A stretch of 64,000 nucleotides of DNA from JACDAN01 sp963834825 (lineage in GTDB: Bacteria; Actinomycetota; Thermoleophilia; Gaiellales; Gaiellaceae), in NCBI GenBank assembly GCA_963834825.1, contig CAWICZ010000014.1, positions 1,116,001 through 1,180,000 on the forward strand, written 5' to 3'. Below are positions 24,538-35,772 of this stretch, piece by piece. The position numbers and the translations under genes were made by a program. The notes beneath the pieces are model-generated. The model was not told the DNA's origin. It saw nothing but the letters and a program-made list of their open reading frames with translations, and ran no database searches. Each line of letters starts with the position of its first letter. Position 1 is the first letter of the stretch.

Positions 24538-27500
24538 GGCCGCAGGACGGCGCGGCGCGGCCCCTGGACGAATCCCGCCTCGAGGAGGAGCGGCATGACG
24601 TCGGTTTCGCCGACCGGCTCGCTGTCGAAGCGCTCGACGGCCAGCCGTTTCGCGCCGCGCCGGCCCTTGACGTGCCCGACAAGCGCCGCCAGGGCCGGCC
24701 GCAGCCAGTCCGGATCGGGATCGCGCAGCGGAACGAGCGTCTTGCCTCCCCGCTCCACGAAGAGCGCCGGCTCGCCGCCGAGGAGCACGACGTAGGCGCC
24801 CGCAACTCGCGCCGCTCGGCCCTCCGCCCGCTTCGGCCACGGCAGCGCGGCGCCGTAGGGTTGCGCCGGGTCGGCGGCGGCTAGCACGAGGGCGTCGACC
24901 GGCTCGCCCTCCTTCGGACGCAGCTCGCGGATCCGCTCGACGGCGCCGCCGAGCGCGAACTGCGCCCCTCCGAGGCCCTCGACGAAGTACCCGCGGCGCG
25001 AAAGGCCAAGCGTCTCGAGGGCCTTCAGCTCCCCGTACACGGCGCTGTAGCCGCCCGCGATGCCCTCGGCGCGAACGCCGTCGCGGGTGATGATCCCCTG
25101 GCGCTCGAGCAGAAGCTCGGCGAGGGCGCGCCGGTCGGGCTCGCCGGTGAAGAGCCGCTCCGTCAACGTCCACCGTCCCTGCGTCGCGGTGATCGCGGTC
25201 GCCCGGCGGCGGGAGAAACGCCGCGGCCTCCGCTCCGGCCGGGGGACGCCGTAGCGCCGACCGGCGCGCAGAGGCGTCCAGGCGTCGTTCGTCACCTCGC
25301 CGGCCCAGACGAGATCCCAGAGCGCGGGCAGAAGCTCGGCCGGCTCGATGCCGACCTCGTCGACCAGGTCGAACCAGAACTGAGCGCTCCGGCGCAGGGT
25401 CTCGCGGATGCGATCGTGGGTTTCACCCTCGGGCCGCTCGGCCCCGTCTGGGCGGCCGAGCACCGCTGCGTCCTCGCGGAAGAAGACAGTGACGCGGTCG
25501 AGGCCGGCACCGACCCACACGAGCTCGCCGGAGGCGCACAGCTGGTCGAGCTGGGCCGGCGCGTAGTTCGGAACCCGTCGCGGGAGCACCTCTGCCTCCC
25601 ACAGGGAGACGGGGAGCGCCAGCCCCTGGAGCGGCACGAGCGCCTCGCGCAGCGTCGCCCGCCGGTCGATCCCATGCCAGCCGGGGAGGAAGCGGGCGAA
25701 CGCGACCTGTTCGACGGGCTCGACCTCGCGGCGGAGCGCGGCAAGCGAGGCTCGGCGGATCCGGCGCAGGACATCGGGATCGCACCACTCACGTTCGGTG
25801 CCGCCAGGCCGCAGCTCGCCGCGCACCAGCTTCTCCTCGCGCTCCAACTCGCGGAGGTGCGGCTCCACGTCACGCCCGAACCGCTCGTTCGCCTGGGCGG
25901 TCGTGAACGGTCCGCGCCCTCTGGCCCACCTGTGGACGAGCTCCTGGAGCGAGGTCTCGGGGACGGTCCCCGTCAAGAAGGCCTCCGGCAGTCCGCTCGG
26001 GGGCATCGCGCCGAGGGCGTCGCGGTAGCGGCCCGCGTCCTCGGCGGCGATCAGCCGCTCCTCGCCGGCGAACCGCACGCGCACGGCGCGACGCTCGGTC
26101 TCCAGCAGCGCGGCGAACGCCTCGTCGAACTCGCCGACCCTGAGGTCGCCGCGCCGCAACAGCAGGTCGTGTAGCTCGTCCGCCTCGCTGGGCTCGCCGA
26201 TCAGGCTGCGCTCGACCTGTTCGAGCGCGCCGGGATCGAGCAGGTCGCGGAGCTCTTCCTGGCCGAGCAGCTCGCGCAGGAGGTCGCGGTCGAGCGACAG
26301 CGCCTGCGCCCGCCGCTCGGCGGGAGGCGTGTCGTCCTCGTACATGTACGTGGCGATGTAGTCGAAGAGCAGCGAGCTCGAATAGGGCGAGGCGGACGCC
26401 GATTCGACGTCGACGAGATCGATCTGTCGCGTCTTCAGCCCCTGGAGGAGCTGTTTCAGCGCCGACAGGTCGAAGACATCCTGGAGACACTCGCGGAAGG
26501 TCTCGAGCATGACCGGGAACGACCCGTACTTCCGCGCGACCTGCAGCAGACTCTGCGCCTTCAGGCGCTGCTGCCAGAGCGGCGTCCGCTCCCCCGGCCG
26601 TCGACGGGGGATCAGCAGCGCCCGCGCAGCGTTCTCCCGGAACCGCGAGCCGAAGAGCGCAGTCCCGGCCAGCTCGCCCATGACGAGCTCGTCCAGCTCC
26701 TCGGGCTCGAGGACGAGCTGCGCCGTCGGAGGCGGCGCGTCTGAGTCCGGGAAGTGGAGTGCGATGCCGTCGTCCGACCAGAGCACGCTCGCGCTCACGC
26801 CGAGGGACTCCTGGAGCCGGGCCGAGATCGCGAGCGCCCACGGGGCGTGCACCCGCGCGCCGAACGGCGTCAGCACGCACACGCGCCAGTCGCCGATCTC
26901 GTCACGGAAGCGCTCGACAACGATGGTGCGGTCGGAAGGCACGGCGCCGGTCGCGGCCTCCTGTTCGCGGATGAACGTCAGCAGGTTGCGCGCCGCGAGC
27001 TCGTCGAGCGAGTAGTCGGTGTCCAGCCGTTCGAGCGCCTTCTCGTCCGAGAGTGCCGCCAGCTCACGCGAGGCCTTCCCGATCGCCTCGCCGAGCTCGT
27101 ACGGCCGTCCCGGGCCCTCGCCCTTCCAGAACGGAATGGCGCCTGGGACGCCCGGCGCAGGCGAGACGATCACGCGGTCGCGGGTGATCTCTTCGATCCG
27201 CCAGGTCGAGGCGCCGAGCATGAACGTCTGGCCCGCCCGTGCCTCGTAGACCATCTCCTCGTCGAGCTCGCCGACGCGGCCGCCGCCGTCGACGAGGTGC
27301 ACGCTGAAGAGGCCGCGATCCGGGATCGTCCCTGCGTTCGTGACCGCCAGCCGAGCTGCGCCGCCACGCCCGCGGATCTCGCCTGCCGTCCGGTCCCAGA
27401 CGATCCGCGGCCTCAGCTCGGCGAACTCGTCGGAGGGGTAGCGGCCCGCGAGCATGTCGAGGACGTTCTCGAGCTGGACCCGGGAGAGGTCGGCGAAGGG

Positions 27501-28803
27501 ATACGCACGCCGAACGAGCCCGTGAAGGTCGTCAACGGCGATCTCCTCCTGCGAGGCGATCGCGACGACCTGCTGCGCGAGGACGTCGAGCGGGTTGCGC
27601 GGGATCTGCGTCTCCTCGATCGCCCCCTCCTTCATTCGCTTGACGACCACCGCCGACTCGAGCAGGTCGGCCCGGAACTTCGGGAACACGCGCCCGCGCG
27701 AGACCGAGGCGAGGTCGTGGCCGGCGCGGCCGACGCGCTGGAGACCGCGCGCGACCGACTTCGGCGACTCGACCTGGATCACGAGGTCGACGGCGCCCAT
27801 GTCGATCCCGAGCTCGAGCGACGAGGTCGCGACCAGACAGGGAATCTGGCCGAGCTTGAGCAACTCCTCGACCTCGAGTCGCTGCTCCCGGGCCAGTGAG
27901 CCGTGGTGCGCGCGAGCGATCTCTTTCTCGGCCAGCTCGTTGAGGCGCAGCGCGAGCCGCTCGGCGAGCCGGCGGTTGTTGACGAAGACGATCGTCGAGC
28001 GATGCTGCTCGACGAGCTCGACGATCTTCGGGTAGATCGACGGCCAGATCGACTGGGCCGGCGCCTCGCCGCCGGTTCCGAGGATGTCCGTGACCTCCGC
28101 GTTGACCCCCGGCTCCCGCATGTCCTCGATCGGAACGACAACCTTGACGTCGAGCTGCTTCGAGCGGCCCGGCGTCGACGAGCTCGATCGGGCGGCCGCC
28201 GGAGACGAACCTGCCGATCTCCTCGAGCGGCCGCTGCGTCGCCGAGAGCCCGATCCGCTGGAACGGCTCGCCCGTCAGGCGCTCGAGCCGCTCGACGGTC
28301 AGCGCCAGGTGCGCGCCGCGCTTCGTCCCGGCGACGGCGTGCACCTCGTCGAGAATCAAGGTCCGGACGCCGGTGAGCGTGTCGCGCGCGCGGGAGGTCA
28401 GCAGCAGATAGAGCGACTCGGGCGTCGTGATCAGCAGGTCGGGCGGATGCCTGAGCATCGCCGCGCGCTCCTTCTGGGGCGTGTCGCCGGTCCGCACCGC
28501 GACCTTGACGTCGGCCTGGAGGCCGGAGAGCGGCCCGCGCAGGTTGCGCTCGATGTCGTAGTTCAGCGCCTTGAGCGGCGAGACGTAGACGAGCCGCGTT
28601 CCTTCACCTGGCTGCGCGATCAGCCGGTCGAGGCCGAAGAGGAAGGCGGCGAGGGTCTTACCCGAGCCGGTCGGCGCCTGGATCAGCGTGTGCGCGCCGG
28701 AGGCGATCTTCGGCCAGCCGAGCTCCTGCGCCGGCGTCGGCCCGTCGAAGGTCTGCTCGAACCAGGCGCGCGTCTTCGGGCTGAAGGCGGAAAGCGCGTC
28801 CAT
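24534..28803 (-). CDS. lhr: Lhr-type large ATP-dependent helicase (frameshifted)
   Basis: Superfamily 2 DNA helicase of about 1420 residues. The N-terminal helicase part has Walker A QAPTGSGKTLAAFL, the Walker B/DEVH box LILDEVHAV, SATQRP (motif III) and, in the second RecA domain, VFVNNRRLAERL, VATSSLELGIDMG and RVGRAGH. The long C-terminal part continues with Lhr-core and winged-helix regions. The coding frame changes near 28165-28172 (GGCCCGG): removing one base joins ELVDAG to RSKQLDVKV. So there is one inserted base, by error or mutation. The promoter overlaps a perfect LexA box, suggesting SOS induction. Actinobacterial Lhr is tied to damage responses. Confidence 0.92.
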
Positions 28804-28809
28804 GCAGCC

Positions 28810-28838
28810 AGCCTAGCCAAGCGATCCGGGTCGAACAA
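28810..28838 (-). promoter_or_regulatory. Promoter of lhr (TTGTTC-17-TAGGCT), leaderless
   Basis: On the minus strand a -35-like TTGTTC (28833-28838) is separated by exactly 17 bp from a -10 TAGGCT (28810-28815), which ends 6 nt before ATG 28803. Transcription would start at the ATG. The -35 lies inside the LexA box, the ideal position for repression. Confidence 0.6.
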
Positions 28839-28846
28839 GTGTTCGA
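28831..28846. promoter_or_regulatory. LexA (SOS) box upstream of lhr
   Basis: TCGAACAAGTGTTCGA is a perfect palindrome of the actinobacterial/Bacillus-type SOS operator TCGAAC-N4-GTTCGA. It is 28 bp from the lhr start and covers its -35. It also faces the 15.6-kb plus-strand cluster, whose start is 246 bp away. The rest of this 288-bp gap (28847-29091) has no convincing gene or TANNNT box near the cluster start. Confidence 0.72.
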
Positions 28847-29091
28847 TGTTACCGGCCGCGCGGCGGCTCTATCTCGCCAAAGACACGGTGGCTGCCTGCC
28901 TGGCGTGGTTGCCCATCCGTCGTGTCGGTTTCCCCTTGTCGACGGCCAATCAGATGACCTTTGGCTCACGGCGAGCGTAAAAGTCATACGAATGAGGCAC
29001 AAGCGGATTCGCCAGGTAACACTCGGGTAGCGCTGAGCCTTCATGCTGGTCCGATGTCCGCCTGCGGAACCGCGCTCCAGGCGAGCGTCCC

Positions 29092-32000
29092 GTGACGCTG
29101 GTCAATCGGCCACTGTTCCTCCATCCCCGGGTCCTGTGGCGCACCGGCCACCCTGTGATCTTCACCGTCGAGCCGGGACCGGGGTCGGACGTGCTTGAAG
29201 AGGACGCGGCGACGCTGTTCGCCGCCCTCGAGCCGCTCATCGAGGTGCTCAACCTCGCCGGCTACGAGCTCCTCGGCACCGCATGGTCGCCAAACGCGGT
29301 CGAGACCGAGCCGGTCACCTACGTGAGCTTCCTCACCATGCTCGCCAGCGCCGAGCATTCCACGTGGGCGGAAGTGGTCGGCCTCGCGCTGCCGGCTGGG
29401 TCGGACAGCGCGCTGGCGCTGCAGGTCGAACCGCGCATCGCCAGCGGCTACACCCCGCCACTCGCCGACCCCGCCGAACTCACCTACGCCCACGGGCTGC
29501 AGGTCACTGCTGATCATTGGATCGCCGCACGCCAGCCGCTGAGCACGGTGACGCCGGGGTGGCTGGTGCACGTCCCCGACCACGCAGTCGGCACCCTCGG
29601 CGCCGCCGTCAACGCGTTGGGTGAGACGCGGCCGAGGCGCGGCAGCGGATGGATCGGTAAGGGCGACCTCGGAGCGCTGGTTGCCGATCTCAGCCGCCAA
29701 GTGTTCGAGAGCTGGGACGACGGCGGCGGCGCGGGGATGCTGCGCATGCTCCAGCCGAAGTGCTGGGAGCCGAGCGCGTTCCAGCTGACCGCGGAGTACT
29801 TGACACACCACCTGGATCGCGCCTTCGTCGACGCCGATGGGAGCCTCAAGGACCACCTAGTTCCGACTGGTGACGACGACGATCGAGGGGCGTTCTACGC
29901 CGATCTGCTCTCGTGGACGCTCGGCGACCTTGTCGGCTGGTTCGAGGGGGTGCGCAGGGAGACGACGGAGCGATTCCAGGCCGATCTCGTCACGCTCTAC
30001 GGCGACGGCCCGTTCGCCACCGCTCTCGGCGAGGCCGCCGACCGCTTCGGCAAGGACCCGCTGGTCGTCGAGGTGATGGTGCTGCTGTCGACCGGCGTGC
30101 TGTCGCTGAAGTCGCGCGACGATCGCTGGTACGTCGAACCCCCGCCGGGCACCCCACGCACCGGCGAGGAGCCGTTCCCGGCGCCGATCGAGCCGAGTTG
30201 GTCGGCGATGGACCTCACCGGCTTCTATCAGATCGTTCTGCCGATCCCGAACGTGACCCTCCCCGAGGTGCCCTACGAGGACCCAGGCGACGGCTCGTCC
30301 GGTCCCGCGGCCCGAGCCAGCGCCGACCTCGATGCCCTGTTCGACACTGTGCAAGCAGGTGTCGAGATGCTCCAGGTGAACCAAGCCGGCGAGTACCTGG
30401 AGTGCCAGTGGCAGGGGCGCTCGCCGAACCTGACGACCGACTGGGACAGCGACGGCGTCACCGAGGTGCACCGTATCGGCGTCGTCCACGGCACGATCTC
30501 CGCCAAGCTCGATCCCACGTCGGATCCGGCGATGCCGGCGTACGACGGTGTGCGGCGGATGCCCGCAGCGACCACCCCAGGCGGCACCGACGTCGCCCAC
30601 CCGGTCCGCCTCCAGTTCGAACCGACATCGACGGGCAACATGACCGTTCGCCTGATCGCCATCGACGTCGACGAGGACTGGGTGTTCACCCGGCAGCGCC
30701 ACAAACTCGGCGATTCCCTCGTCGACGTCACCCGGCCGCACATGACAGACTTTGAGTTACGCAAGGCGCCGGAGGAGTTGCGTAGCCTGGTGTGGGGCTC
30801 CGACCGCGCTCCGCTGCACTCGACCGAGTTCGCCTTGCTGGCGTTGATCGCCGACTGGATCGTCGAACGCGTCGACGACGCCACTGCCGTGTTCGGATCT
30901 GGCGACGCCGAGGAGGAGATCGCCCTCGGCGTGCCGGAGCTGATGAGCTACTTCGGGCCCGAGCAGCTCGCCCACGCCCAGGTGCAACTGCGCTATCTCC
31001 TGGAGAAATGGCGGTACGTCGGCGGGCCGCTCGGCAACTGGTTCGGAGACGACCAGAACTACTGGCAGGCGCTGCTCGTCGCCATCCACGAGACCGGCCA
31101 GGTCCTCCCCGACCTGCTCGTCGCCCTCGGGGTCGCTCAGGCCGACATCGACGCGGTGTTGGCCGAGCATCACCGCTACGAGTTCTCCAACGGGACGATC
31201 AGCACCGAGTGGGCGTCAAAGGCCACGATGATCGCCGTTGACGTTCTCGCCGAAGAATCTGCAAAGGCGGCTTGGGAGGTGGTCAAGCTCGGCGCCAAGG
31301 CGCTCTTCAAGGCGATCAGCGTCGCCAAGTTCAGCGCAGATGGGGACATCGATTTCGTCACGTTCACGTTCAACAAGCTGCGCCTGAAGGATCCGTCCAA
31401 CGTCGACTCGGACTTCGAGGTCGACGACGACGCTCCCGGCTATCCGGCGACGCTGCAAGGCATCCAGATCTCCTGCTCGGGTGGCTTGGCGTGGGGCCTC
31501 CGCGCCGCCAACTTCGACACCAGCACTGTCGTCAAGACCGGCCGTGAGCAGTGGTCACCGACCGACTGGGCAGGACCGTACGTGGTGCTGCAAGTGGAGT
31601 GCGGCGTCGGACTGCTGGAACTCGAGGAGTGGTTGCCGAACCCGGTGCGCTTCGTCCTCAACCAGCTCGGTCTCGGCCACGAGGAGGGCGCGGCGATCGG
31701 CTTGAACTTCTTCTATCGATGGCCGGAAGGAGCGACGGTCCCAGAGATGGCGTGGGCATTCGACCCGTGGTCGTGGATCGAGTCGACCGGGGTGTTCCTC
31801 AACGTCGGCAGCGTCGGAGTGTCGTTCGGCTGGCTGTGCGAGGACCTCAGCACCGACACGCCGGGCGACTTCTTCGGCGGGCTGGTCGAGTGCGTGTTCG
31901 GCGCGCAGGGCGAGATGCCCGACCTCGTCGAGGCGGAGATGGAGTCGGGGGCGGTGCTGACGGCAACGGCCAGCGCCTTCCTCGCCAATGCATCTCGTGT

Positions 32001-32349
32001 CGACGACGCGGGCCTCGACGGTCTCGACGACCTCGGCAGCTTCGTGGCCAAGAACCTCCATGCCTTCCGCCACAACGCCAGCTCGATGCTGGTCCACGGG
32101 CACGCCAGCCCCGATGGCAGCGAGCTGCACAACCGCTGCCTGTCCGAGCGACGAGTCGAGTACGTCCAGCGGATGGTCGCCGCCATGCTCGGGCGTGACT
32201 TCGTCATCCATCCCGGCCGCATCGAAGGCCTCGGCCTCGGCGAGTCGGTGTCACAGGACGTCTCCGAGCCCAACGACCCGACCTGGCGGGTCGTCGAGCT
32301 GGGGATCAACCGAGCCGGGATGCGGCTGCTGGTCGAGGCGATGCCATGA
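29092..32349 (+). CDS. 1085-aa protein with C-terminal OmpA-like domain; first gene of the five-gene cluster
   Basis: A large protein whose final ~135 residues resemble the OmpA C-terminal peptidoglycan-binding domain. HGHASPDGSELHNRCLSERR is the characteristic loop-helix, preceded by the expected strand SSMLVHG and followed by RIEGLGLGES. The remaining 950 residues are acidic and mixed alpha/beta, with no family I recognise. There is no signal peptide or clear membrane helix, which is unusual for an OmpA-type protein. The GTG start has only a weak GGCGAG upstream and no TANNNT box. Its TGA overlaps the next ATG. It lies divergent from lhr. A structural or wall-contacting role is inference. 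Confidence 0.82.
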   Translation: MTLVNRPLFLHPRVLWRTGHPVIFTVEPGPGSDVLEEDAATLFAALEPLIEVLNLAGYELLGTAWSPNAVETEPVTYVSFLTMLASAEHSTWAEVVGLALPAGSDSALALQVEPRIASGYTPPLADPAELTYAHGLQVTADHWIAARQPLSTVTPGWLVHVPDHAVGTLGAAVNALGETRPRRGSGWIGKGDLGALVADLSRQVFESWDDGGGAGMLRMLQPKCWEPSAFQLTAEYLTHHLDRAFVDADGSLKDHLVPTGDDDDRGAFYADLLSWTLGDLVGWFEGVRRETTERFQADLVTLYGDGPFATALGEAADRFGKDPLVVEVMVLLSTGVLSLKSRDDRWYVEPPPGTPRTGEEPFPAPIEPSWSAMDLTGFYQIVLPIPNVTLPEVPYEDPGDGSSGPAARASADLDALFDTVQAGVEMLQVNQAGEYLECQWQGRSPNLTTDWDSDGVTEVHRIGVVHGTISAKLDPTSDPAMPAYDGVRRMPAATTPGGTDVAHPVRLQFEPTSTGNMTVRLIAIDVDEDWVFTRQRHKLGDSLVDVTRPHMTDFELRKAPEELRSLVWGSDRAPLHSTEFALLALIADWIVERVDDATAVFGSGDAEEEIALGVPELMSYFGPEQLAHAQVQLRYLLEKWRYVGGPLGNWFGDDQNYWQALLVAIHETGQVLPDLLVALGVAQADIDAVLAEHHRYEFSNGTISTEWASKATMIAVDVLAEESAKAAWEVVKLGAKALFKAISVAKFSADGDIDFVTFTFNKLRLKDPSNVDSDFEVDDDAPGYPATLQGIQISCSGGLAWGLRAANFDTSTVVKTGREQWSPTDWAGPYVVLQVECGVGLLELEEWLPNPVRFVLNQLGLGHEEGAAIGLNFFYRWPEGATVPEMAWAFDPWSWIESTGVFLNVGSVGVSFGWLCEDLSTDTPGDFFGGLVECVFGAQGEMPDLVEAEMESGAVLTATASAFLANASRVDDAGLDGLDDLGSFVAKNLHAFRHNASSMLVHGHASPDGSELHNRCLSERRVEYVQRMVAAMLGRDFVIHPGRIEGLGLGESVSQDVSEPNDPTWRVVELGINRAGMRLLVEAMP

Positions 32350-35300
32350 GCGTGATCCCGCGACAGCTGCTCACCGTGCTCGGCGCTGCGGTCGAACCGC
32401 TGGAAGCGGCGCTCGACAGCGTCGACGTGCTCGACGGCGTGCTCGCCGATGTCGGCATTGTCGTCGCCCTCACCGAGGATCAGCGCGACGCCGTCGCCAG
32501 GCTCGCCGGGCTCGATGCGCTGCAGGGCATCGGCGGGCTCGTCGCCGCTGCCCGCGCCGGCGAGCCACTCGACCTCGCCGCGATCGCCCGGCTGACCGAT
32601 GCCGTGTCCACTGCCGTCGCAGGCTTCGAGGCGCTGGCGAGCGGCTCGGCCGACCTCTCCGACCTGCCGGCGCCGCTCGATGACGAGGCGACCTGGAGGT
32701 GGGTGGTCGGTCGCCTGCCCGATGCGCTGCTGAGCCGGGCGATCGAGGGGCTCGCCCCGACGTCGTCGGCGGTGCTCGCGGCGGTGCGGGTTCTGCGCGT
32801 CGACGAAGGCAGCGACGGCCTGCCAGGCAGGCGTTGGATCGACTGGGCGCTCCTCGGTGGGCTGATCGGCGGCGACTGGCGGTCCGTGGTCGAGGCCTAC
32901 GGGTGGGGCACGGCGGCCTTCGATCCCGGCGCCACGATCGAGCTGCTTGCCGATGTCGCCGGCAGGGCCGGCTTCCGCTACCAGCGCGCCGCCCTCGACA
33001 TCGAGATCGACGGCGCCCGCTACGACAACAGCGACCCGACGATGCGCCAGCTCGAGGTGACCGTCTTCCACGGCTCTACCGGCACCGTCGCCGGAGCGGT
33101 CGGCGCGGCGATCGTCCCGGTGCCGGCGGTCGACGGCGACGGGCTGGACCCCGACGGGCTTCGTGGTGCTCAACCGCTCGACCGTCGCTGCCGGTCTCAC
33201 GATCGAGCTGAGCGACTCGTGGCAACTCGAACTCTCCGGCGACCTCGAGAACGACGTGCTCCCGACCGTCGAGTTGCAGCCCGGGTCGCCGCCGGCCCTG
33301 GCACAAGCCGGAGCCGAGGCGACGGTCGCCGCCGCCCTCGCGGGCGCACCGACGAGCGGCGAGCCGTGGCTGCTGATCGGCGAACGCGATGGGATCCGTG
33401 TCGAGTTGGCGTCGGCGCGCGTCGAGGCCGAGGCGACGCTCGGTGAGCCAGCGACGGTGACAGCGGTCGAGCTGCACCGATCTCCGCCTCGTGACGGACA
33501 CCGCCAACGCCGACAGCTTCGTCAGCAAGGTGGTCGGACTCCTGCCGATCGACTTCGCCGGCGACGTCGCCCTCGAGTGGTCGACGCACGGGACGCTGGC
33601 GTTCCGTGGCGCGGACGGTCTCGACATCCCGATCGGCGGCGACATCGTCCTCGGCCCGCTCCGCATCTCGGGCGTGCACCTCTCGGTCGAGCTCGACGGC
33701 AGCGTCACGATCGTCGCGGCCGGAACGGTGACGCTGACGATCGGCGACATCTTCGAGGCGTCGATCATCGGCATGGGGCTGCGTGTCGTGATCAGCATCG
33801 AACCGAACGGCGCCGGCGGGGCCGCTGGTGGGCTCACCGTGACGGTCGAGTTCGAGCCGCCGTACCGTGTGGAGTTCCTGCTCGACGCCGGGCCCGTCAC
33901 CGGCGAGGGCTTCGTCGAGCGCACAGACGACCGCTACGTCGGCGGCCTCAGCCTCGACGTGGTGGCTGTCGGCATCGACGCCTTCACCATCATCGACACG
34001 AGCTTGGCGGGCGACCCCGACGGGTTCGCCCTCTTCGCCACGTTGACGCTGCGCTTCCCGAGCATCCCGCTCGGGTTCGGCTTCTCGCTCAGCGGGCTGG
34101 GCGGGCTCCTCGCCCTAAATCGAGGCATCGACACCGAGGCGCTGGCGCTCGGCCTGCGCGACGGGGCGGCGGACGCCATTTTGTTCCCGGAGAACGTGCT
34201 GCGTGACGCCGACATCCTCGTCACTCAAATCGACGAGTTCTTTCCGATTCTGGAGGGCAACACCGCCGTCGGCCCCGTCGCCGAGATCCGATGGGGGGTC
34301 GGCGACATCCTGGTTGGCCAACTCGGTGTCGCCATCTCACTGCCGCAAGGGCTGATCGTCGTGCTGGCGTCCATCGAGGCGATCCTGCCCGACCGCGACG
34401 CGCCGATCATCGAGCTGCACTTCGACGTGCTCGGCGTTGCTCGATCTCGAGGAAGGGTCGCTGCTCATCGTCGGGTCGCTGTACGACTCGCGTTTGCTGG
34501 GCGTCATCGAGCTGTCGGGCGACACGGCGCTGTACGTCAGCTGGCTCGACGACCCGTACTTCGTGACGTCCGTCGGCGGGTTCCATCCCGGGTTCACCCC
34601 GCCGGCGCACGTGCCAACGATCCTCGAAGACCTCCGGCGGATGCGTGCCGAGGTGGCTATCGGTGACGGCGTCACGGCGGCAGTCGAGACGTACTTCGCC
34701 GTGACGTCGAACACGGTGCAGTTCGGCGGCGGGTTCGAGATCGAGGCGTCGGCCAAGTTCCTGCTCGTCACCTACACAGCCCGTGGTTGGTTCGAGTTCG
34801 ACGTGCTGTTGCGCTTCGCCCCGTTCCTCATCCTCGCCGACGCCTCCGCCGGTGTCGGCGTCTATGCCAACGACAAGGAGCTGCTCGGCGTCAGCCTCTC
34901 CGTGCACCTCGAGGGGCCCGATCCGTGGTACGCCAGCGGCAACGCCACGTTCAAGTTCTTCGGCATCAATGTCAAGTTTGACTTCGCCGTCGGCGGCCAT
35001 GCACCTCCCGAACTGCGCGGTTCGAGCGACGTCCTCGACCTCGTCCGCGCCGAGCTGGCCAACCCGGCGTCGTGGAACGTGCAACATGCCGCGGGGATCT
35101 CGTCGGGTGTTCGCCTCGCCGGCGAATGGCGCCGACGACCTCGTTCGGCCCGACGACGTGTTGATCGGCCGGCAGACCGTCGCTCCGTTCAACCGGCAGC
35201 TCGCCCGCTTCGGCGAGACCACGCCGCTGCAATCCGACGTGAGCGTAACGTCGACAAGGGTCGTGTCGGTGAGCGACGGGATCGACGGCGACGCCATCGG

Positions 35301-35772
35301 CGACCTCGAGATCGCCGACTCGTTGGACTGGTTCGCGCCGGCGCAGTACGACGTCATGTCCGACCAGTCGCGGTTGTCAGCGCCGAGTTACGAGCAGATG
35401 GTCGCCGGGGTCACCATCGGCGGGTCGGCAGTGGGGTTGCCCACAGATGTCGCGATCGTCGCGCCGGAAGGGCACGAGACGGAGACGTGGGCGCCGGCCA
35501 CCAACACGTCCGTCAGGTTCGTCGACGTCATCGCCCATCGGGAGACCAGCGACGTCATCGCCGCGTCTGCAGGAGCCCGAGCGGCCACGGGTCTCCGCGG
35601 CTCCGTCACCGACCTTGTCCGCGTCGAGCTTGCGGCCCAGTCCTACGTCGCCATCGACTCGGTCACCGGAGAGAATGTCTCTGCTGAGTTGTCGTACGCC
35701 GAGGCGCTGGCCGCCTCGGGGTCGTTGGTCGGGAGCCGCGTCGTTCCCGTGCACGCTGGGGCTGCCGCATGA
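32346..35772 (+). CDS. DUF6603-like protein of ~1140 aa (reading frame broken four times)
   Basis: The second cluster gene. Joined across frames it gives a continuous ~1140-residue, beta-rich protein. The central part (from about nt 33500 to 35250) matches what I remember of DUF6603: LSGLGGLLALNRGIDTEAL, ADAILFPENVLRDA, IELHFDVLGV-LDLEEGSLL, VGSLYDSRLLGVIEL and GGFHPGFTPP. Frame changes occur near 33159, 33475, 34442 and 35120, each a single inserted base. No signal peptide. The start ATG overlaps the previous TGA and the stop overlaps the next ATG. Function unknown for the family; the protein may be non-functional here if the breaks are real. Confidence 0.75.

Noticed and set aside
28847..29091. 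tRNA or small RNA in the gap before the giant cluster
   Set aside because: No cloverleaf or terminator-like stem could be built; no TANNNT box stands near the cluster start.
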